In this document: in pieces, positions 1 to 8,855 of the stretch | Position numbering within the stretch: position 1 is the first letter of the stretch | Layout of the letters: each line of letters starts with the position of its first letter | Origin: RHKK01 sp964596245 | GTDB taxonomy: Bacteria > Patescibacteriota > Patescibacteriia > 2-12-FULL-60-25 | NCBI GenBank assembly: GCA_964596245.1 | Contig: CAZQSK010000001.1 | Span: 118,915 to 182,914 of the forward strand | Length of the DNA: 64,000 nt | Direction of reading: 5' to 3' | Notes under the pieces: generated by a model | What the model was told of the DNA's origin: nothing | Seen by the model: only the letters and a program-made list of their open reading frames with translations | The model's database searches: none | Program-made: the position numbers and the translations under genes

Positions 1-1
1 A

Positions 2-692
<691 letters not shown>

Positions 693-700
<8 letters not shown>

Positions 701-1382
701 TCGTGAGATACACGGCCACCGCACAGGCCGTTTCACCCCTCAAAACGCGCGGGCCAAGCGATGCAATCGTGAAGCCGGCGCGTTTTGCGTTTCCGATCTC
801 TTCTTCATCCCAACCGCCCTCTGGACCGACAAACAATCCAACACTCCCCTGACGCTTCAACTCCGGCGCATCCGATGAAACATCAAAAAAGAAATTCGTA
901 TGATTTGATTTCGCATCAGCCATCGCCTGTTCGAATTTCATCGGTTCGCTGACCTGCGGGACAATGCCGCGCCCGCACAACTCGGCCGCCTCTTTGGCGA
1001 TTTCCTGCAAACGTTCGTGCTTCACGTCTTTTTTGATCGTGCGACGCGTCACTACCGGAACAATACGCGTGGCTCCGCACTCCACCGCCTTTTGCACGGC
1101 CCACTCAAAGCTCTCCCGCTTTAAGATCGCCGCATAAAGCGTGACCTGGTAGGGCGGCTCCGCCTCAACCTGATGCGCATCGCCGATGCGGACGAATCCA
1201 ATCTCATTCTTATTGATCTCCAAAATCTCGTATGGCGCTTGGCGGCCCTTCCCATCGCACAAAATCACGGACTCGCCCGTGCGCAACTTCAAGACGCTCG
1301 CCATTTGACGCGAGGCCTCGTCATCCAAAACGATCTCCGTTTTGTGGAGATCGTATGGACCGATAAAACGGTGCGTTTTCAC
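693..1382 (-). CDS. rsmE: 16S rRNA m3U1498 methyltransferase RsmE
   Basis: SPOUT-class SAM-dependent methyltransferase that methylates N3 of U1498 in 16S rRNA. It has 229 residues, slightly short of the usual 240 or so. The N-terminal PUA-like part (HRFIGPYDL to about residue 70) is followed by the trefoil-knot domain with the signatures VGPEGGWDEEEI and LGPRVLRGETA near the C-terminus. The Lys/Glu region around residue 90 (KRESFEWAVQKAVECGA) is also typical. It starts at ATG 1382, one base from the YtxH-like gene, so the two are probably co-transcribed from upstream. Its stop overlaps the convergent clpC stop. Confidence 0.95.
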
Positions 1383-1383
1383 A

Positions 1384-1722
1384 TTAGCCTTTCATGGCGG
1401 CCTCGACTTCCTTCCACTTGCTCATCAGGAAGGCACGAACCTCCGGAATTTCCTTGGCAGCCAATTCTTTGGACTTGCCATAGTACTTCACAACGTCGTC
1501 GACAATTTCTTCATACACTTCTTTGCTCATTTCACCGGCCGCGTCCAAACGCTTCATCACCTGCTTCTGCAAAACCATCGCCTTCTTACGTGCGTCCTTG
1601 GTCAATTCCTTGCCCTTCTTCGACTGGAGGAACAATCCCGCGGCGAGACCGAGAATCGCACCTGCGGCAATGCCAGCGCCCACGGCTCCGGCTGATGACT
1701 TCTTTTTTTTCATGATCGACAT
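1384..1722 (-). CDS. YtxH-like small membrane-associated protein
   Basis: Small protein with a lysine cluster, a Gly/Ala-rich hydrophobic segment (GAGIAAGAILGLAAGLFL) followed by SKKGKELTKD, then a charged helical tail. This is the layout of the YtxH family (general-stress membrane proteins of unknown biochemical role). I chose ATG 1722 (MSIMKKKK); ATG 1713 is equally possible. A longer frame reaching 1791 would run through the likely promoter (TATACT near 1754-1759) and encodes non-family residues. It is followed after one base by rsmE. Confidence 0.7.
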   Translation of the reverse strand: MSIMKKKKSSAGAVGAGIAAGAILGLAAGLFLQSKKGKELTKDARKKAMVLQKQVMKRLDAAGEMSKEVYEEIVDDVVKYYGKSKELAAKEIPEVRAFLMSKWKEVEAAMKG

Positions 1723-1812
1723 ATAGATAGTGTCTAGATGAGTCTTATCTGAAGTATAGAGCCCAGGGACGCCCCTCGCAAGCGCCAGCACGGGCTGCTA
1801 ACCTTGCGTTAT

Positions 1813-2802
1813 ATGTTTGACTTCATCGCCATTGGCGACTCCACACTCGACGTCTTTCTACAGATCAGCGAAGCATCCCTCTCCTGCCAAATAAACAAAG
1901 AGCAGTGCCTTCTGTGTCTCGCGTATGCGGAAAAAATCCCGGTTGATGCCGTGGTCAAAATACCAGGCGCCGGGAACGCCTCAAATGCAGCCGTGGGTGC
2001 CTCACGCTTAGGACTGAAAAGCGCGATTGTCTCTATCCTAGGAAAAGATGATATCGGGAAAGAAATCGTAGAGGGCTGGAAAAAAGAAAAGGTCTCAACC
2101 ACCTATGTGCGTTTCGATTCCAAACACGGGACAAACTATTCGACCGTGCTGACCTTCAAGGGTGAGCGCACGATTCTCGTTCACGGCGAACCCCGTCGTT
2201 ACCTGCTTCCAAAAATCGATGGCGCCAAATGGATCTACTACACCTCGGTGGGTCCGGGGCATGAAAAGATGGAGCGCGAATTACTCGCCCATCTCAAAAA
2301 AAATCCATCACAAAAACTCTGCTTCAACCCCGGCACAAAACAATTGCGTCGAGGGATAAAGTCCCTCAAGCCAATCATCGCGAGGTCAACCGTCTTTATC
2401 GTAAACAAACAAGAGGCCGAACTCTTGCTCGGAGATGGTGAACATCCGGTGCCTAGCCTGATGGTCGCGCTAAAACATCTTGGGCCCGAGATCGTGGTGA
2501 TCACAGACGGACCCAAAGGCTCGCATGCCACGGACGGCAAAACGATTTGGAGTATGGGAGTCTATCCGGGTCCGGTTGTCGAAAGAACCGGCGCGGGCGA
2601 TTCATACGCCACGGCTTTTACCTGCGCCCTCGCGATGGGTATGGATATCGAACATGCCATGCGTGCCGGAACCGCCAACGGCTGGAGCGTCGTGCAATAT
2701 ATCGGTCCTCAAAAAGGTCTCCTGAACAAAACAAAAATGAAGGCTGTTATGAAAAAATTCGGCCATGTAAAAATCAGCTCGATGCCGGTGATGGCCTCCT
2801 GA
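1813..2802 (+). CDS. PfkB-family carbohydrate kinase
   Basis: Ribokinase-type sugar or nucleoside kinase of about 330 residues. The N-terminal substrate-binding signature (PGAGNASNAAVGASRLG) and the C-terminal ATP/catalytic signature RTGAGDSYATAF, with catalytic Asp in GAGD, are both intact, so it should be active. An N-terminal insert after residue 20 contains several Cys residues (SLSCQINKEQCLLCLAYAEK). The substrate cannot be told from sequence; ribokinase, fructokinase and adenosine-kinase-like roles all remain open. ATG 1813 is preferred over the in-frame TTG at 1804. The next gene starts one base after the stop, implying an operon with the PolX gene. Confidence 0.85.
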   Translation: MFDFIAIGDSTLDVFLQISEASLSCQINKEQCLLCLAYAEKIPVDAVVKIPGAGNASNAAVGASRLGLKSAIVSILGKDDIGKEIVEGWKKEKVSTTYVRFDSKHGTNYSTVLTFKGERTILVHGEPRRYLLPKIDGAKWIYYTSVGPGHEKMERELLAHLKKNPSQKLCFNPGTKQLRRGIKSLKPIIARSTVFIVNKQEAELLLGDGEHPVPSLMVALKHLGPEIVVITDGPKGSHATDGKTIWSMGVYPGPVVERTGAGDSYATAFTCALAMGMDIEHAMRAGTANGWSVVQYIGPQKGLLNKTKMKAVMKKFGHVKISSMPVMAS

Positions 2803-2803
2803 T

Positions 2804-3778
2804 ATGAAACCCCATGAGTTCCTCTCTCGCATGTTATTCGAGTTTTCGTACTGGCATGCCATTCAAGGAACGCCGTTCAAGCCACAGGCCTATGAACTCG
2901 CGAGTGAAGCGGTCATGGGCTTGGGCGAAGATATTGAAAGGAAATGGAAGGCTGGCGGTACAAAAGCTTTAGATGAAGTGCCCGGTATTGGCCAGGCAAT
3001 CGCCGCCAAGATTGATGAGTACTTCCGCACAGGTCACGTAAAGGAATACGAACAACTCAAACGCAAATTCCCGGTCGATATCTGGGGATTATCGCGCATT
3101 GAAGGCCTTGGTCCGAAACATATCGGCCAACTATGGAAAACGCTCAAGATCTCCAACATGGATGATTTGGAATTTGCGCTCGAGCATCACAAACTCGCGA
3201 AGCTGAAAGGCTGGGGTTCGAAATCGGAAGAAAAACTGGCGCGCGGTATTGCCCTACTCCGTAGCTCAACGGGACGCCATCCGCTGAAAAAAGTTTTGCC
3301 TCTCGCCGACAAAATCGTCGCGCGTCTAAAGAAAGTAAAGGGCGTAAAACATTGCGCTTACGCAGGCTCGCTCCGTCGCAAAAAGAAGGACGTTGGCGAT
3401 ATCGATTTGATTGCCACGTCCTCTGATCCAAAATCAGTGATGGATGCTTTTGTCTCAATGCCTGAAGTCGAAACGGTGCACACACATGGAAAAACCGGCT
3501 CATCGGTCCGATTAAAGACAGGCATCGACTGCGACCTGCGCGTCGTTCCGGACAAAGTCTTTGGATCAACCTTGCAATATTTCACCGGCGATCGTCGTCA
3601 CAATATTCTCTTGCGTGAACGCGCCATCAAACAGGGCTACAAGTTGAACGAATACGGTTTAACCAAGAAAGGCAAAATCGTCCCGGTGCACAAAGAAGAC
3701 GATATCTATCGCATTCTTGGTTTAAAAACGCCGCCGCCGGAAAAGCGTTTGGGCCAGGACGAATTCAAACCGCGTTAA
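2804..3778 (+). CDS. DNA polymerase X family (Pol beta-like), lacking PHP domain
   Basis: Family-X nucleotidyltransferase, a gap-filling polymerase of base-excision or end-joining repair. Two helix-hairpin-helix segments (EVPGIGQAIAAKI at about residue 60 and IEGLGPKHIGQLW at about 100) precede the palm. The palm has the GS motif AGSLRRKKKDVGDIDL with metal-binding Asp residues (DID), a third acidic site in DCDLRVV, and the family stretch LQYFTGDRRHN. Bacterial PolX normally carries a C-terminal PHP exonuclease domain of about 230 residues. This 324-residue protein ends right after the thumb, so that proofreading or AP-endonuclease activity is absent. It overlaps the convergent acetyltransferase gene by 4 bp. 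Confidence 0.9.
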   Translation: MKPHEFLSRMLFEFSYWHAIQGTPFKPQAYELASEAVMGLGEDIERKWKAGGTKALDEVPGIGQAIAAKIDEYFRTGHVKEYEQLKRKFPVDIWGLSRIEGLGPKHIGQLWKTLKISNMDDLEFALEHHKLAKLKGWGSKSEEKLARGIALLRSSTGRHPLKKVLPLADKIVARLKKVKGVKHCAYAGSLRRKKKDVGDIDLIATSSDPKSVMDAFVSMPEVETVHTHGKTGSSVRLKTGIDCDLRVVPDKVFGSTLQYFTGDRRHNILLRERAIKQGYKLNEYGLTKKGKIVPVHKEDDIYRILGLKTPPPEKRLGQDEFKPR

Positions 3779-4224
3779 ACTTTGATATCGAAGTGCATCA
3801 CTTCTTCTTTCACGCCAAGTGATTCGTAAAGCTTAACCGCCGGGTCATCGCCATAATCAGCCTGAACAAAGATGACATAGGCTCCGCGCTCTTTTGCGAT
3901 GGTTTGAAGTCGTTTGATTAGCTCGGTGGCTATCCCCTTGCGGCGATGGTTTTCGTCAACCGCTAGATCATAAATATATATCTCACTGCGTTCCTGTTCG
4001 AATTTTTCCAATTCGTACGCCACAAGGCCGCCAACGACATTCTCCCCATCCATCGCCACTAACGGAATGATGTGGCTTTTGCCAAGCAGCTTCGCAAGAT
4101 AGGCATCACTCGGAATCGCGCTTTGATACGCATCCATATCATGAAACGCTTCGCCGAACATCTTAAGAAGTTTTTTGAAAATATCCGTATCCGCGGTTGA
4201 AAGCTGTTTGTAGATGTAGCTCAT
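3775..4224 (-). CDS. GNAT acetyltransferase of the AAC(3)-I type
   Basis: 149-residue GNAT N-acetyltransferase. The central and C-terminal parts match what I know of the gentamicin acetyltransferase AAC(3)-I family almost motif for motif: YELEKFEQERSEIYIYDLAV, then the acetyl-CoA P-loop HRRKGIATELI, then QADYGDDPAVKLYESLG and EEVMHFDI at the end. AAC(3)-I transfers acetyl to the 3-amino group of gentamicin-type aminoglycosides. Whether this protein does so or acts on another amine is not decidable here. Its codon use looks like its neighbours, so there is no sign of a recent resistance cassette and no integron features adjoin it. Confidence 0.85.
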   Translation of the reverse strand: MSYIYKQLSTADTDIFKKLLKMFGEAFHDMDAYQSAIPSDAYLAKLLGKSHIIPLVAMDGENVVGGLVAYELEKFEQERSEIYIYDLAVDENHRRKGIATELIKRLQTIAKERGAYVIFVQADYGDDPAVKLYESLGVKEEVMHFDIKV

Positions 4225-4237
4225 GGATCCTGTATAA

Positions 4238-4260
4238 CAAAAAATCCGCCTTTGGCGGAA
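4238..4260 (-). terminator. Rho-independent terminator of the GC-rich secreted-protein gene
   Basis: Stem TCCGCC / GGCGGA with a three-base loop, followed on the minus strand by a T-run, directly after the stop codon of the gene at 4262-5503. Confidence 0.8.
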
Positions 4261-4261
4261 G

Positions 4262-5503
4262 TCAGTCTTCGTCGAAGACGGTGACCAGCGATCGGAAGGT
4301 CAGGGTCCCGACCAGGTCACAGCCACCGGGAGCAGCGACGCATGTCGAGAAACCCGTCGTTGCCTCGAGCAACCCGCTGGCGGGCACCGAAACGTGTGGA
4401 ATGTTCATGGTGACCACGCGCACCCCACGGCTACCGCTGAACGGACCTACGCAGCCGACACCGCGATGATGTCCGCCGGGATTGCCGTTGCACCAGGCAT
4501 CGAAGGCGCTTCCGCTATCGAGATCGACGGCGATCCAGGTGTCGTGCTCGGCATCCAGTCCGCGCGCAAGCGCACGGCCGGAGAACGAGATGGAGGCGTC
4601 GCCTTCCGGCATACCTCCGCACGAACCCGATGTCGCCGACGCGCTGAGCGGCACCTCGCACTGCACGCACATGTCATGTGACCAGTCGGTGCAGTAGGCA
4701 TACCGGCTCTCGTCGGTGGAGGCGTACACCATCACCGTTCCGCTCACGTGAGCGGCGCGCACTCCCCCTCCCGCGCGTACCTCGACGCGGTACGGGATGT
4801 ACACCGGCTCGCCTCGCAGCGGCCGGCGCGTGGGGATGCGCACGCGGATCGTCACGTTGGTGACAGCGTTCGCTCCGAGCGATCCGGAACTTGCGGACAT
4901 CAGGCGTCCGCTACGACCGGGCGAGACACGTCCCGCGCGGTAGCGAAGATCGACGCCGGGGTTGTGGTTCCGCACCGAGACGTCGATGTCGACCATGGTC
5001 CCGGCCGTCGTCTCGCTCCACACGATCGACTGATGCGGATCCGCGACGCTGATGCTCGCCGACGGGGACGAGCCCGACGTGTCAGCGAAGCCCATGCCGC
5101 ACATGTGAGTGAAGACGGCCATCACCGCGCTGTCGGCGCGTGCGCGTCGCATCTCGCACAAACGGTAGCCGCACTCGGCGATGAGCAGACTCTCGCGCGT
5201 CGCGAGGTAGCGCATGATGTAGCGGCGATGCTCCTCCACGGTCTCGGTCGACTCGGTGCAGGTGCGCTCCTCGTCGGTAAGCGAGAATGTGACCGGGATA
5301 CCCTCGATGGGCACGGTGGCACCGGTAGCCAGATTCATCTGGCTGCAGGTGTAGAGCGTCCAGTGTCGAGCGAAGTCGCTCGAGACCTCGACGTGGGCGG
5401 GCGGACTGCCGCAGTCCTGGGCGTTGGCGACCGGAACGGCCGCCGACAGCCAGAACGCGACGACCGTCGCGAGCAGGCTTGTGACCTTGTAAAAATACGA
5501 CAT
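4262..5503 (-). CDS. GC-rich island A: secreted Cys-containing protein of unknown function
   Basis: 413 residues, no family recognised. The N-terminus is a clear signal peptide (hydrophobic run to about residue 27, cleavage near VANA-QD), so the mature protein is exported. The mature part has many Cys residues, suggesting disulfides. A middle section resembles an immunoglobulin-like fold (about residues 150-265: VDIDVSVRNHNPG, VTIRVRIPTRRP) and the C-terminal third holds a further Cys-rich beta region. Composition differs sharply from neighbours: third positions mostly G or C, with GAG, CTC and GTC preferred. A near-perfect Shine-Dalgarno AGGAGG lies 6 bases before the ATG, unlike resident genes. 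It has its own terminator, so it is a self-contained unit. Confidence 0.75.
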   Translation of the reverse strand: MSYFYKVTSLLATVVAFWLSAAVPVANAQDCGSPPAHVEVSSDFARHWTLYTCSQMNLATGATVPIEGIPVTFSLTDEERTCTESTETVEEHRRYIMRYLATRESLLIAECGYRLCEMRRARADSAVMAVFTHMCGMGFADTSGSSPSASISVADPHQSIVWSETTAGTMVDIDVSVRNHNPGVDLRYRAGRVSPGRSGRLMSASSGSLGANAVTNVTIRVRIPTRRPLRGEPVYIPYRVEVRAGGGVRAAHVSGTVMVYASTDESRYAYCTDWSHDMCVQCEVPLSASATSGSCGGMPEGDASISFSGRALARGLDAEHDTWIAVDLDSGSAFDAWCNGNPGGHHRGVGCVGPFSGSRGVRVVTMNIPHVSVPASGLLEATTGFSTCVAAPGGCDLVGTLTFRSLVTVFDED

Positions 5504-5581
5504 GCCGTTCCTCCTGGTTTGGTGAATTGACTGACGGCAACCGAACCTTGGGAAAAACGGGTCGAATTGTCAAGGGAATGC

Positions 5582-5974
5582 CTACTTTATTCTCACCAAC
5601 TTCCCTCGTCGTTTTACAATATTTTTATAATCCCACTGAATGGTTTTTGCTTTCTTAAGCCATCGCTTGATGGCCTTTGCATTGATCTCGTCGGGAGATC
5701 TATAGGTCACGGATGCATCTTTAAACCTCCCCGTTCCGGCCTCAAGCCCCCTCTCATCAAAAGAGACTCCGCTCCAAAACATGAGCCTAATACCCGCCTT
5801 CAACTTGCTGTAGCCGACAATCGGATTACCGTCCAGAAACCACACAGGGTGTGCATGCCACACCTTGCTCTCTGTTTTCTTAAGATTTGTGTCGATAAGC
5901 TTGGCGAGTTGATCGCAAATTGCGCGCTCTCCCGTTGCGCGTGCTTTGTTGTAGGCGCGAATATCTTTGTTCAT
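5582..5974 (-). CDS. DUF1801 (YdhG/YgaJ-like) protein
   Basis: 130 residues. The stretch from about residue 40 (HPVWFLDGNPIVGY, IRLMFWSG) to the end (KWLKKA-type helix, then YKNIVKRRGKLVRI) matches DUF1801. These are small SRPBCC-like proteins that include a B. subtilis member proposed as an iron chaperone. Biochemical function is unproven for most members. Composition is host-like, in contrast to the adjacent island gene. It is divergently placed from the membrane protein at 6041. Confidence 0.75.
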   Translation of the reverse strand: MNKDIRAYNKARATGERAICDQLAKLIDTNLKKTESKVWHAHPVWFLDGNPIVGYSKLKAGIRLMFWSGVSFDERGLEAGTGRFKDASVTYRSPDEINAKAIKRWLKKAKTIQWDYKNIVKRRGKLVRIK

Positions 5975-6040
5975 ACGATTGGATTTCAGTGTAACTTAAC
6001 AAAAGACATGCGAACAATTACCATATACGGCATAAACCCT

Positions 6041-6451
6041 ATGAAACTCCAAAAAATTATCGACATTGTTTTGAAGGTGCTTCTCAGCCTACTGTGTCTA
6101 ATGCCCATTCTTGGCGCAACGGGTATCTTCCCTGCTCCCACGGCGGACCTCTACAACACGCCGCAAGCGTTTGAATATATTCGCGTACTGATGGATGCCA
6201 AGTACATCACGCTCATGATGGCCGTGGTATTCGCTCTTGCGCTCGTATCTTTGTGGACGAAGCGTGAACCGCTTGCAGCCCTGCTCATCCTGCCAATCAC
6301 GTTGAACATCGTCGGCTTTCATCTCGTGCTTGATGGCGGCCTCTTTACCGGAGGCGCAGTCATGGGAAATGTCTTACTACTCTTGAACGCCTACTTCCTC
6401 TGGAAGCATCGCATGGCCTACAAGTCACTCGTTCAGCCGAGCAAAGCCTAA
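6041..6451 (+). CDS. Small integral membrane protein (DoxX-like)
   Basis: About 136 residues with four predicted transmembrane helices: residues 6-28, about 52-70 around YITLMMAVVFALALV, 78-100 around LLILPITLNIVGFHLVL, and 104-120 around MGNVLLLLNAYFLW. Layout and length suggest a DoxX/DUF4870-like protein, but no catalytic residue is evident. ATG 6041 (MKLQKIID) fits the hydrophobic profile; ATG 6008 is an in-frame alternative. It is followed by a strong terminator. Confidence 0.6.
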   Translation: MKLQKIIDIVLKVLLSLLCLMPILGATGIFPAPTADLYNTPQAFEYIRVLMDAKYITLMMAVVFALALVSLWTKREPLAALLILPITLNIVGFHLVLDGGLFTGGAVMGNVLLLLNAYFLWKHRMAYKSLVQPSKA

Positions 6452-6452
6452 C

Positions 6453-6488
6453 AAAAAAAACGACTCGCCTTGGCGGGTCGTTTTTATT
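6453..6488. terminator. Bidirectional terminator between convergent genes
   Basis: Stem around CGACtCGCC / GGCGgGTCG flanked by an A-run on the left and a T-run on the right. It serves both the membrane protein (plus) and the YdeI-like gene (minus). Confidence 0.8.
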
Positions 6489-6735
6489 TCTTAAACCATT
6501 TTTTCGCGTTTGGATTACGATGCGGACATCCGGGCCAGCAACACGGCCGACGCTTCCCTTCTTTCAATTGAGAAATCGTTCGTTCCACATGCTCTCGTCT
6601 CGTTTCCGCGAGCTTAACGTACGTCACCCAGCAGATCCATTCGTTCCTCGCGAGCGCCGTAAGATCATCCCACTTCGCGAGAGCCTTCGTATCGGCGGTT
6701 AATGCCTTTCGTAAGTCGGCCGGTGTCCTATGCAT
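6484..6735 (-). CDS. YdeI/OmpD-associated-type small protein
   Basis: 83 residues. The core (ADLRKALTAD, AKWDDLTALARNEWICWV, ETRREHVERTISQLKEGKR) matches the C-terminal helical domain of the YdeI/OmpD-associated family, which usually follows an N-terminal DUF1905-like part that is missing here. It ends in a Cys/Pro/His stretch (CCWPGCPH) that could bind a metal. ATG 6735 is chosen because a longer frame would run through tRNA-Leu. Function unknown. Confidence 0.7.
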   Translation of the reverse strand: MHRTPADLRKALTADTKALAKWDDLTALARNEWICWVTYVKLAETRREHVERTISQLKEGKRRPCCWPGCPHRNPNAKKWFKK

Positions 6736-6744
6736 AAAAGTTTG

Positions 6745-6830
6745 TGGTGCCCCGAGCAGGACTCGAACCTGCACACCCTTGCGGGTTAGGGATTTTAAGT
6801 CCCCCGCGTATACCATTCCGCCATCGGGGC
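6745..6830 (-). tRNA. tRNA-Leu (anticodon UAA)
   Basis: Acceptor GCCCCGA pairs with TCGGGGC, discriminator A, and CCA is encoded. The anticodon loop CTTAAAA gives UAA. A long variable arm (CCTAACCCGCAAGGGT) marks a class II tRNA, and the T-loop is GGTTCGAGTCC. Length 86 with CCA. Confidence 0.95.
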
Positions 6831-6854
6831 CTATCTACGCGCAGCCATTTTCTA

Positions 6855-7511
6855 TCACGCCTTGGGTAACTTGTCAGCACCCTTCCGATCCCGATACGAA
6901 CGCCACGTATCAACAACGAGCGGAATGAGCGATATGACGATAATCGCAATCACCACCACGCTAAAATGCTTTTTCACCCATGGGATGTTCCCGAACAGAT
7001 ATCCGCCTACCGTAAAAATCAAAACCCACATCGCGGCACCAATCACGTTATAGGTGGCAAATCGGCGATAATCCATGCGCGCGATGCCGGCTGTAAAGGG
7101 AGCAACGGTGCGCATGATCGGGACGAAACGCGCCAGCACGATGGCTTTCGCTCCATACTTCGCATAGAAGTGGTTGGCTTTTTCCAAATGTTTCCTGTCC
7201 ACGAAACGTGCAAGCGGCCCTTCGAGCAAACGCAATCCCCATTCGCGAGCCAACCAATAATTAAAGGCGTCCCCAATCACCGCTGCCGCAAACAACACAA
7301 AGACGAGTAGAGGCAACTCAAATGCGCCGAGTGCGGCCATGGATCCGGCCGCAAACAGCAATGAGTCACCGGGAAGAAACGGCGTAACAATCAAGCCGGT
7401 TTCGCAAAACACGATCCCAAACAGCACCGCATACGACCACCAACCGGCTGCGGCAACAATTTCCGACAAGTGCCGGTCAATATGCAAGATGAAGTCGATG
7501 ATGAAGAACAT
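6855..7511 (-). CDS. DedA/SNARE-associated family membrane protein
   Basis: About 218 residues with five or six membrane segments. The family core is visible: FCETGLIVTPFLPGDSLLFAAG near residue 40, the F/Y-x-x-R region (VLARFVPIMRTVAPFTAG) near 130, then NVIGAAMWVLIFTVGGYLFG. DedA proteins are flippase-like transporters, with some members moving undecaprenyl phosphate or phosphatidylethanolamine. The essential acidic and Arg residues are present. ATG 7511 is chosen because the extended -10 box TGCTAGGAT ends 7 bases before it; ATG 7520 is an alternative. Divergent from ruvB. Confidence 0.85.
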   Translation of the reverse strand: MFFIIDFILHIDRHLSEIVAAAGWWSYAVLFGIVFCETGLIVTPFLPGDSLLFAAGSMAALGAFELPLLVFVLFAAAVIGDAFNYWLAREWGLRLLEGPLARFVDRKHLEKANHFYAKYGAKAIVLARFVPIMRTVAPFTAGIARMDYRRFATYNVIGAAMWVLIFTVGGYLFGNIPWVKKHFSVVVIAIIVISLIPLVVDTWRSYRDRKGADKLPKA

Positions 7512-7518
7512 GGATCCC

Positions 7519-7524
7519 ATCCTA
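7519..7524 (-). promoter_or_regulatory. -10 box for leaderless dedA transcript
   Basis: Extended -10 TGC-TAGGAT on the minus strand, 7 bases before ATG 7511, placing the start of transcription at or next to the start codon. Confidence 0.55.
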
Positions 7525-7563
7525 GCACAGCTTTTCTCCGAAGCGACCTCCATGCTAGGATCG

Positions 7564-7569
7564 TATAGA
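7564..7569 (+). promoter_or_regulatory. -10 box for leaderless ruvB transcript
   Basis: TATAGA, six bases before ATG 7576. No Shine-Dalgarno sequence lies between. Confidence 0.5.
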
Positions 7570-7575
7570 ACAATT

Positions 7576-8604
7576 ATGGAACAGGAAGCGCCGCGCGTAA
7601 TCGCTCCGGAAGAACAACCAAGCGAAAAAAGCTTTGATGCCGCTTTGCGTCCAAAAAATCTGGCGGAATTCATCGGGCAGCCCGTGGCCAAAGAGAACCT
7701 CCGTATCTTTATTGAAGCAGCCAAAGGCCGTTCCGAACCTTGCGACCATGTTCTTCTCTACGGCCCTCCGGGTCTGGGCAAAACCACACTCGCTCATGTC
7801 ATTGCGAATGAAATGGGTTCGAATATTCGCGTGACCAGCGGTCCGGCTCTGGAGCGTGTCGGCGATCTAGCAGCCATTCTCACCAATTTAGAAGACGGCG
7901 ACATTCTGTTTGTGGATGAAATCCACCGCATGAATCGCTCGATTGAAGAGGTGCTCTATCCAGCCATGGAAGACTTCGCTCTCGACATCGTCATCGGCAA
8001 AGGCCCGACCGCGCGCACGCTACGCTTGGACTTGAAGCGCTTCACCTTGATCGGTGCGACGACTCGCCTCTCACTTCTGTCCGCGCCTTTGCGTGATCGT
8101 TTTGGCGCCCATTTCCACCTTGATTTCTACGGACCGGATGAAATGCAACAAATCCTGCATCGCTCCTCGCGTCTACTCGACCTCAGCATGGATGCGCCAC
8201 CGATCGCGATGATTGCGAACCGCAGTCGCCGTACGCCGCGTATCGGCAACCGTTTATTGAAGCGCGTGCGCGACTATGCCCAGGTCATGGCTGGCGGGAT
8301 CATGGATGAAGGCGTGGTTGATAAGGCGCTCACCTCGCTTGAAATCGATCACCTGGGCTTGGACGAGGCCGATCGCCGCACACTCAAATCGATTATTGAT
8401 AAGTTTAATGGCGGCCCGGTGGGTCTGAGCACGCTCGCTGCCGCCACAGCCGAAGAGATGGAAACGCTCGAAGACGTCATTGAACCCTTTTTGCTCCAGC
8501 AAGGATTGATTGCCCGCACCCCTCGTGGCCGCATGGCGACTGAATTGGCATACAAACATCTCGGCTTCACGCCGCCAGAGCGCCAAGGTACACTTGGGAC
8601 ATGA
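7576..8604 (+). CDS. ruvB: Holliday junction branch-migration ATPase RuvB
   Basis: 342 residues, full length for RuvB. Domains in order: AAA+ large domain with Walker A GPPGLGKT (residues 63-70), Walker B DEIH (about 114), sensor 1 GATTR and the Arg finger region APLRDRFG; then AAA+ small domain; then C-terminal winged helix with LIARTPRGR. It drives branch migration in the RuvABC resolvasome. ruvA and ruvC are not in the window. The start at ATG 7576 follows a -10 box at leaderless spacing. Its stop overlaps the next gene (ATGA at 8601). Confidence 0.97.
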   Translation: MEQEAPRVIAPEEQPSEKSFDAALRPKNLAEFIGQPVAKENLRIFIEAAKGRSEPCDHVLLYGPPGLGKTTLAHVIANEMGSNIRVTSGPALERVGDLAAILTNLEDGDILFVDEIHRMNRSIEEVLYPAMEDFALDIVIGKGPTARTLRLDLKRFTLIGATTRLSLLSAPLRDRFGAHFHLDFYGPDEMQQILHRSSRLLDLSMDAPPIAMIANRSRRTPRIGNRLLKRVRDYAQVMAGGIMDEGVVDKALTSLEIDHLGLDEADRRTLKSIIDKFNGGPVGLSTLAAATAEEMETLEDVIEPFLLQQGLIARTPRGRMATELAYKHLGFTPPERQGTLGT

Positions 8605-8855
8605 TCCCCTTGGGTTATTTTCTCATTGCCTGGCTCGTCCTGGTCGGACTGTTTTGTCTGCTCGCCTTCGTCACCGTCGTGATGCAACTTCGCTACGGGA
8701 TGTCAGGCACGATCACCTTTGTAAGCACAACGCTTTTTCTCGTGGTCAGCGCAGCCATCATTCTCGGCATGGGCTGGTATTTTCTCACGCTTGATTGGAC
8801 TCAGGATGTCCAGGTGATTCCCGGTGGTACTAATGTCCTCCAGCCATATGATTGA
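8601..8855 (+). CDS. Small two-helix membrane protein
   Basis: 84 residues, unrecognised. Two hydrophobic helices (about residues 5-28 and 40-62) with a short loop and a polar C-terminus. It overlaps ruvB by 4 bp (ATGA) and its own stop overlaps the start region of the PH-domain gene, so it is translationally coupled inside the ruvB operon. Confidence 0.65.
   Translation: MIPLGYFLIAWLVLVGLFCLLAFVTVVMQLRYGMSGTITFVSTTLFLVVSAAIILGMGWYFLTLDWTQDVQVIPGGTNVLQPYD

Noticed and set aside
3775..4224. Recent acquisition of an antibiotic-resistance cassette
   Set aside because: Codon use is like the neighbours, and there is no integrase, attC or insertion sequence next to the gene.
4748..5530. A 260-codon plus-strand frame opposite island A
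   Set aside because: Arg/His/Asp-rich composition and no start signals; the minus frame has a signal peptide, AGGAGG and a terminator.
6736..6816. N-terminal extension of the YdeI-like gene
   Set aside because: It would translate most of tRNA-Leu; the internal ATG 6735 gives the family N-terminus.
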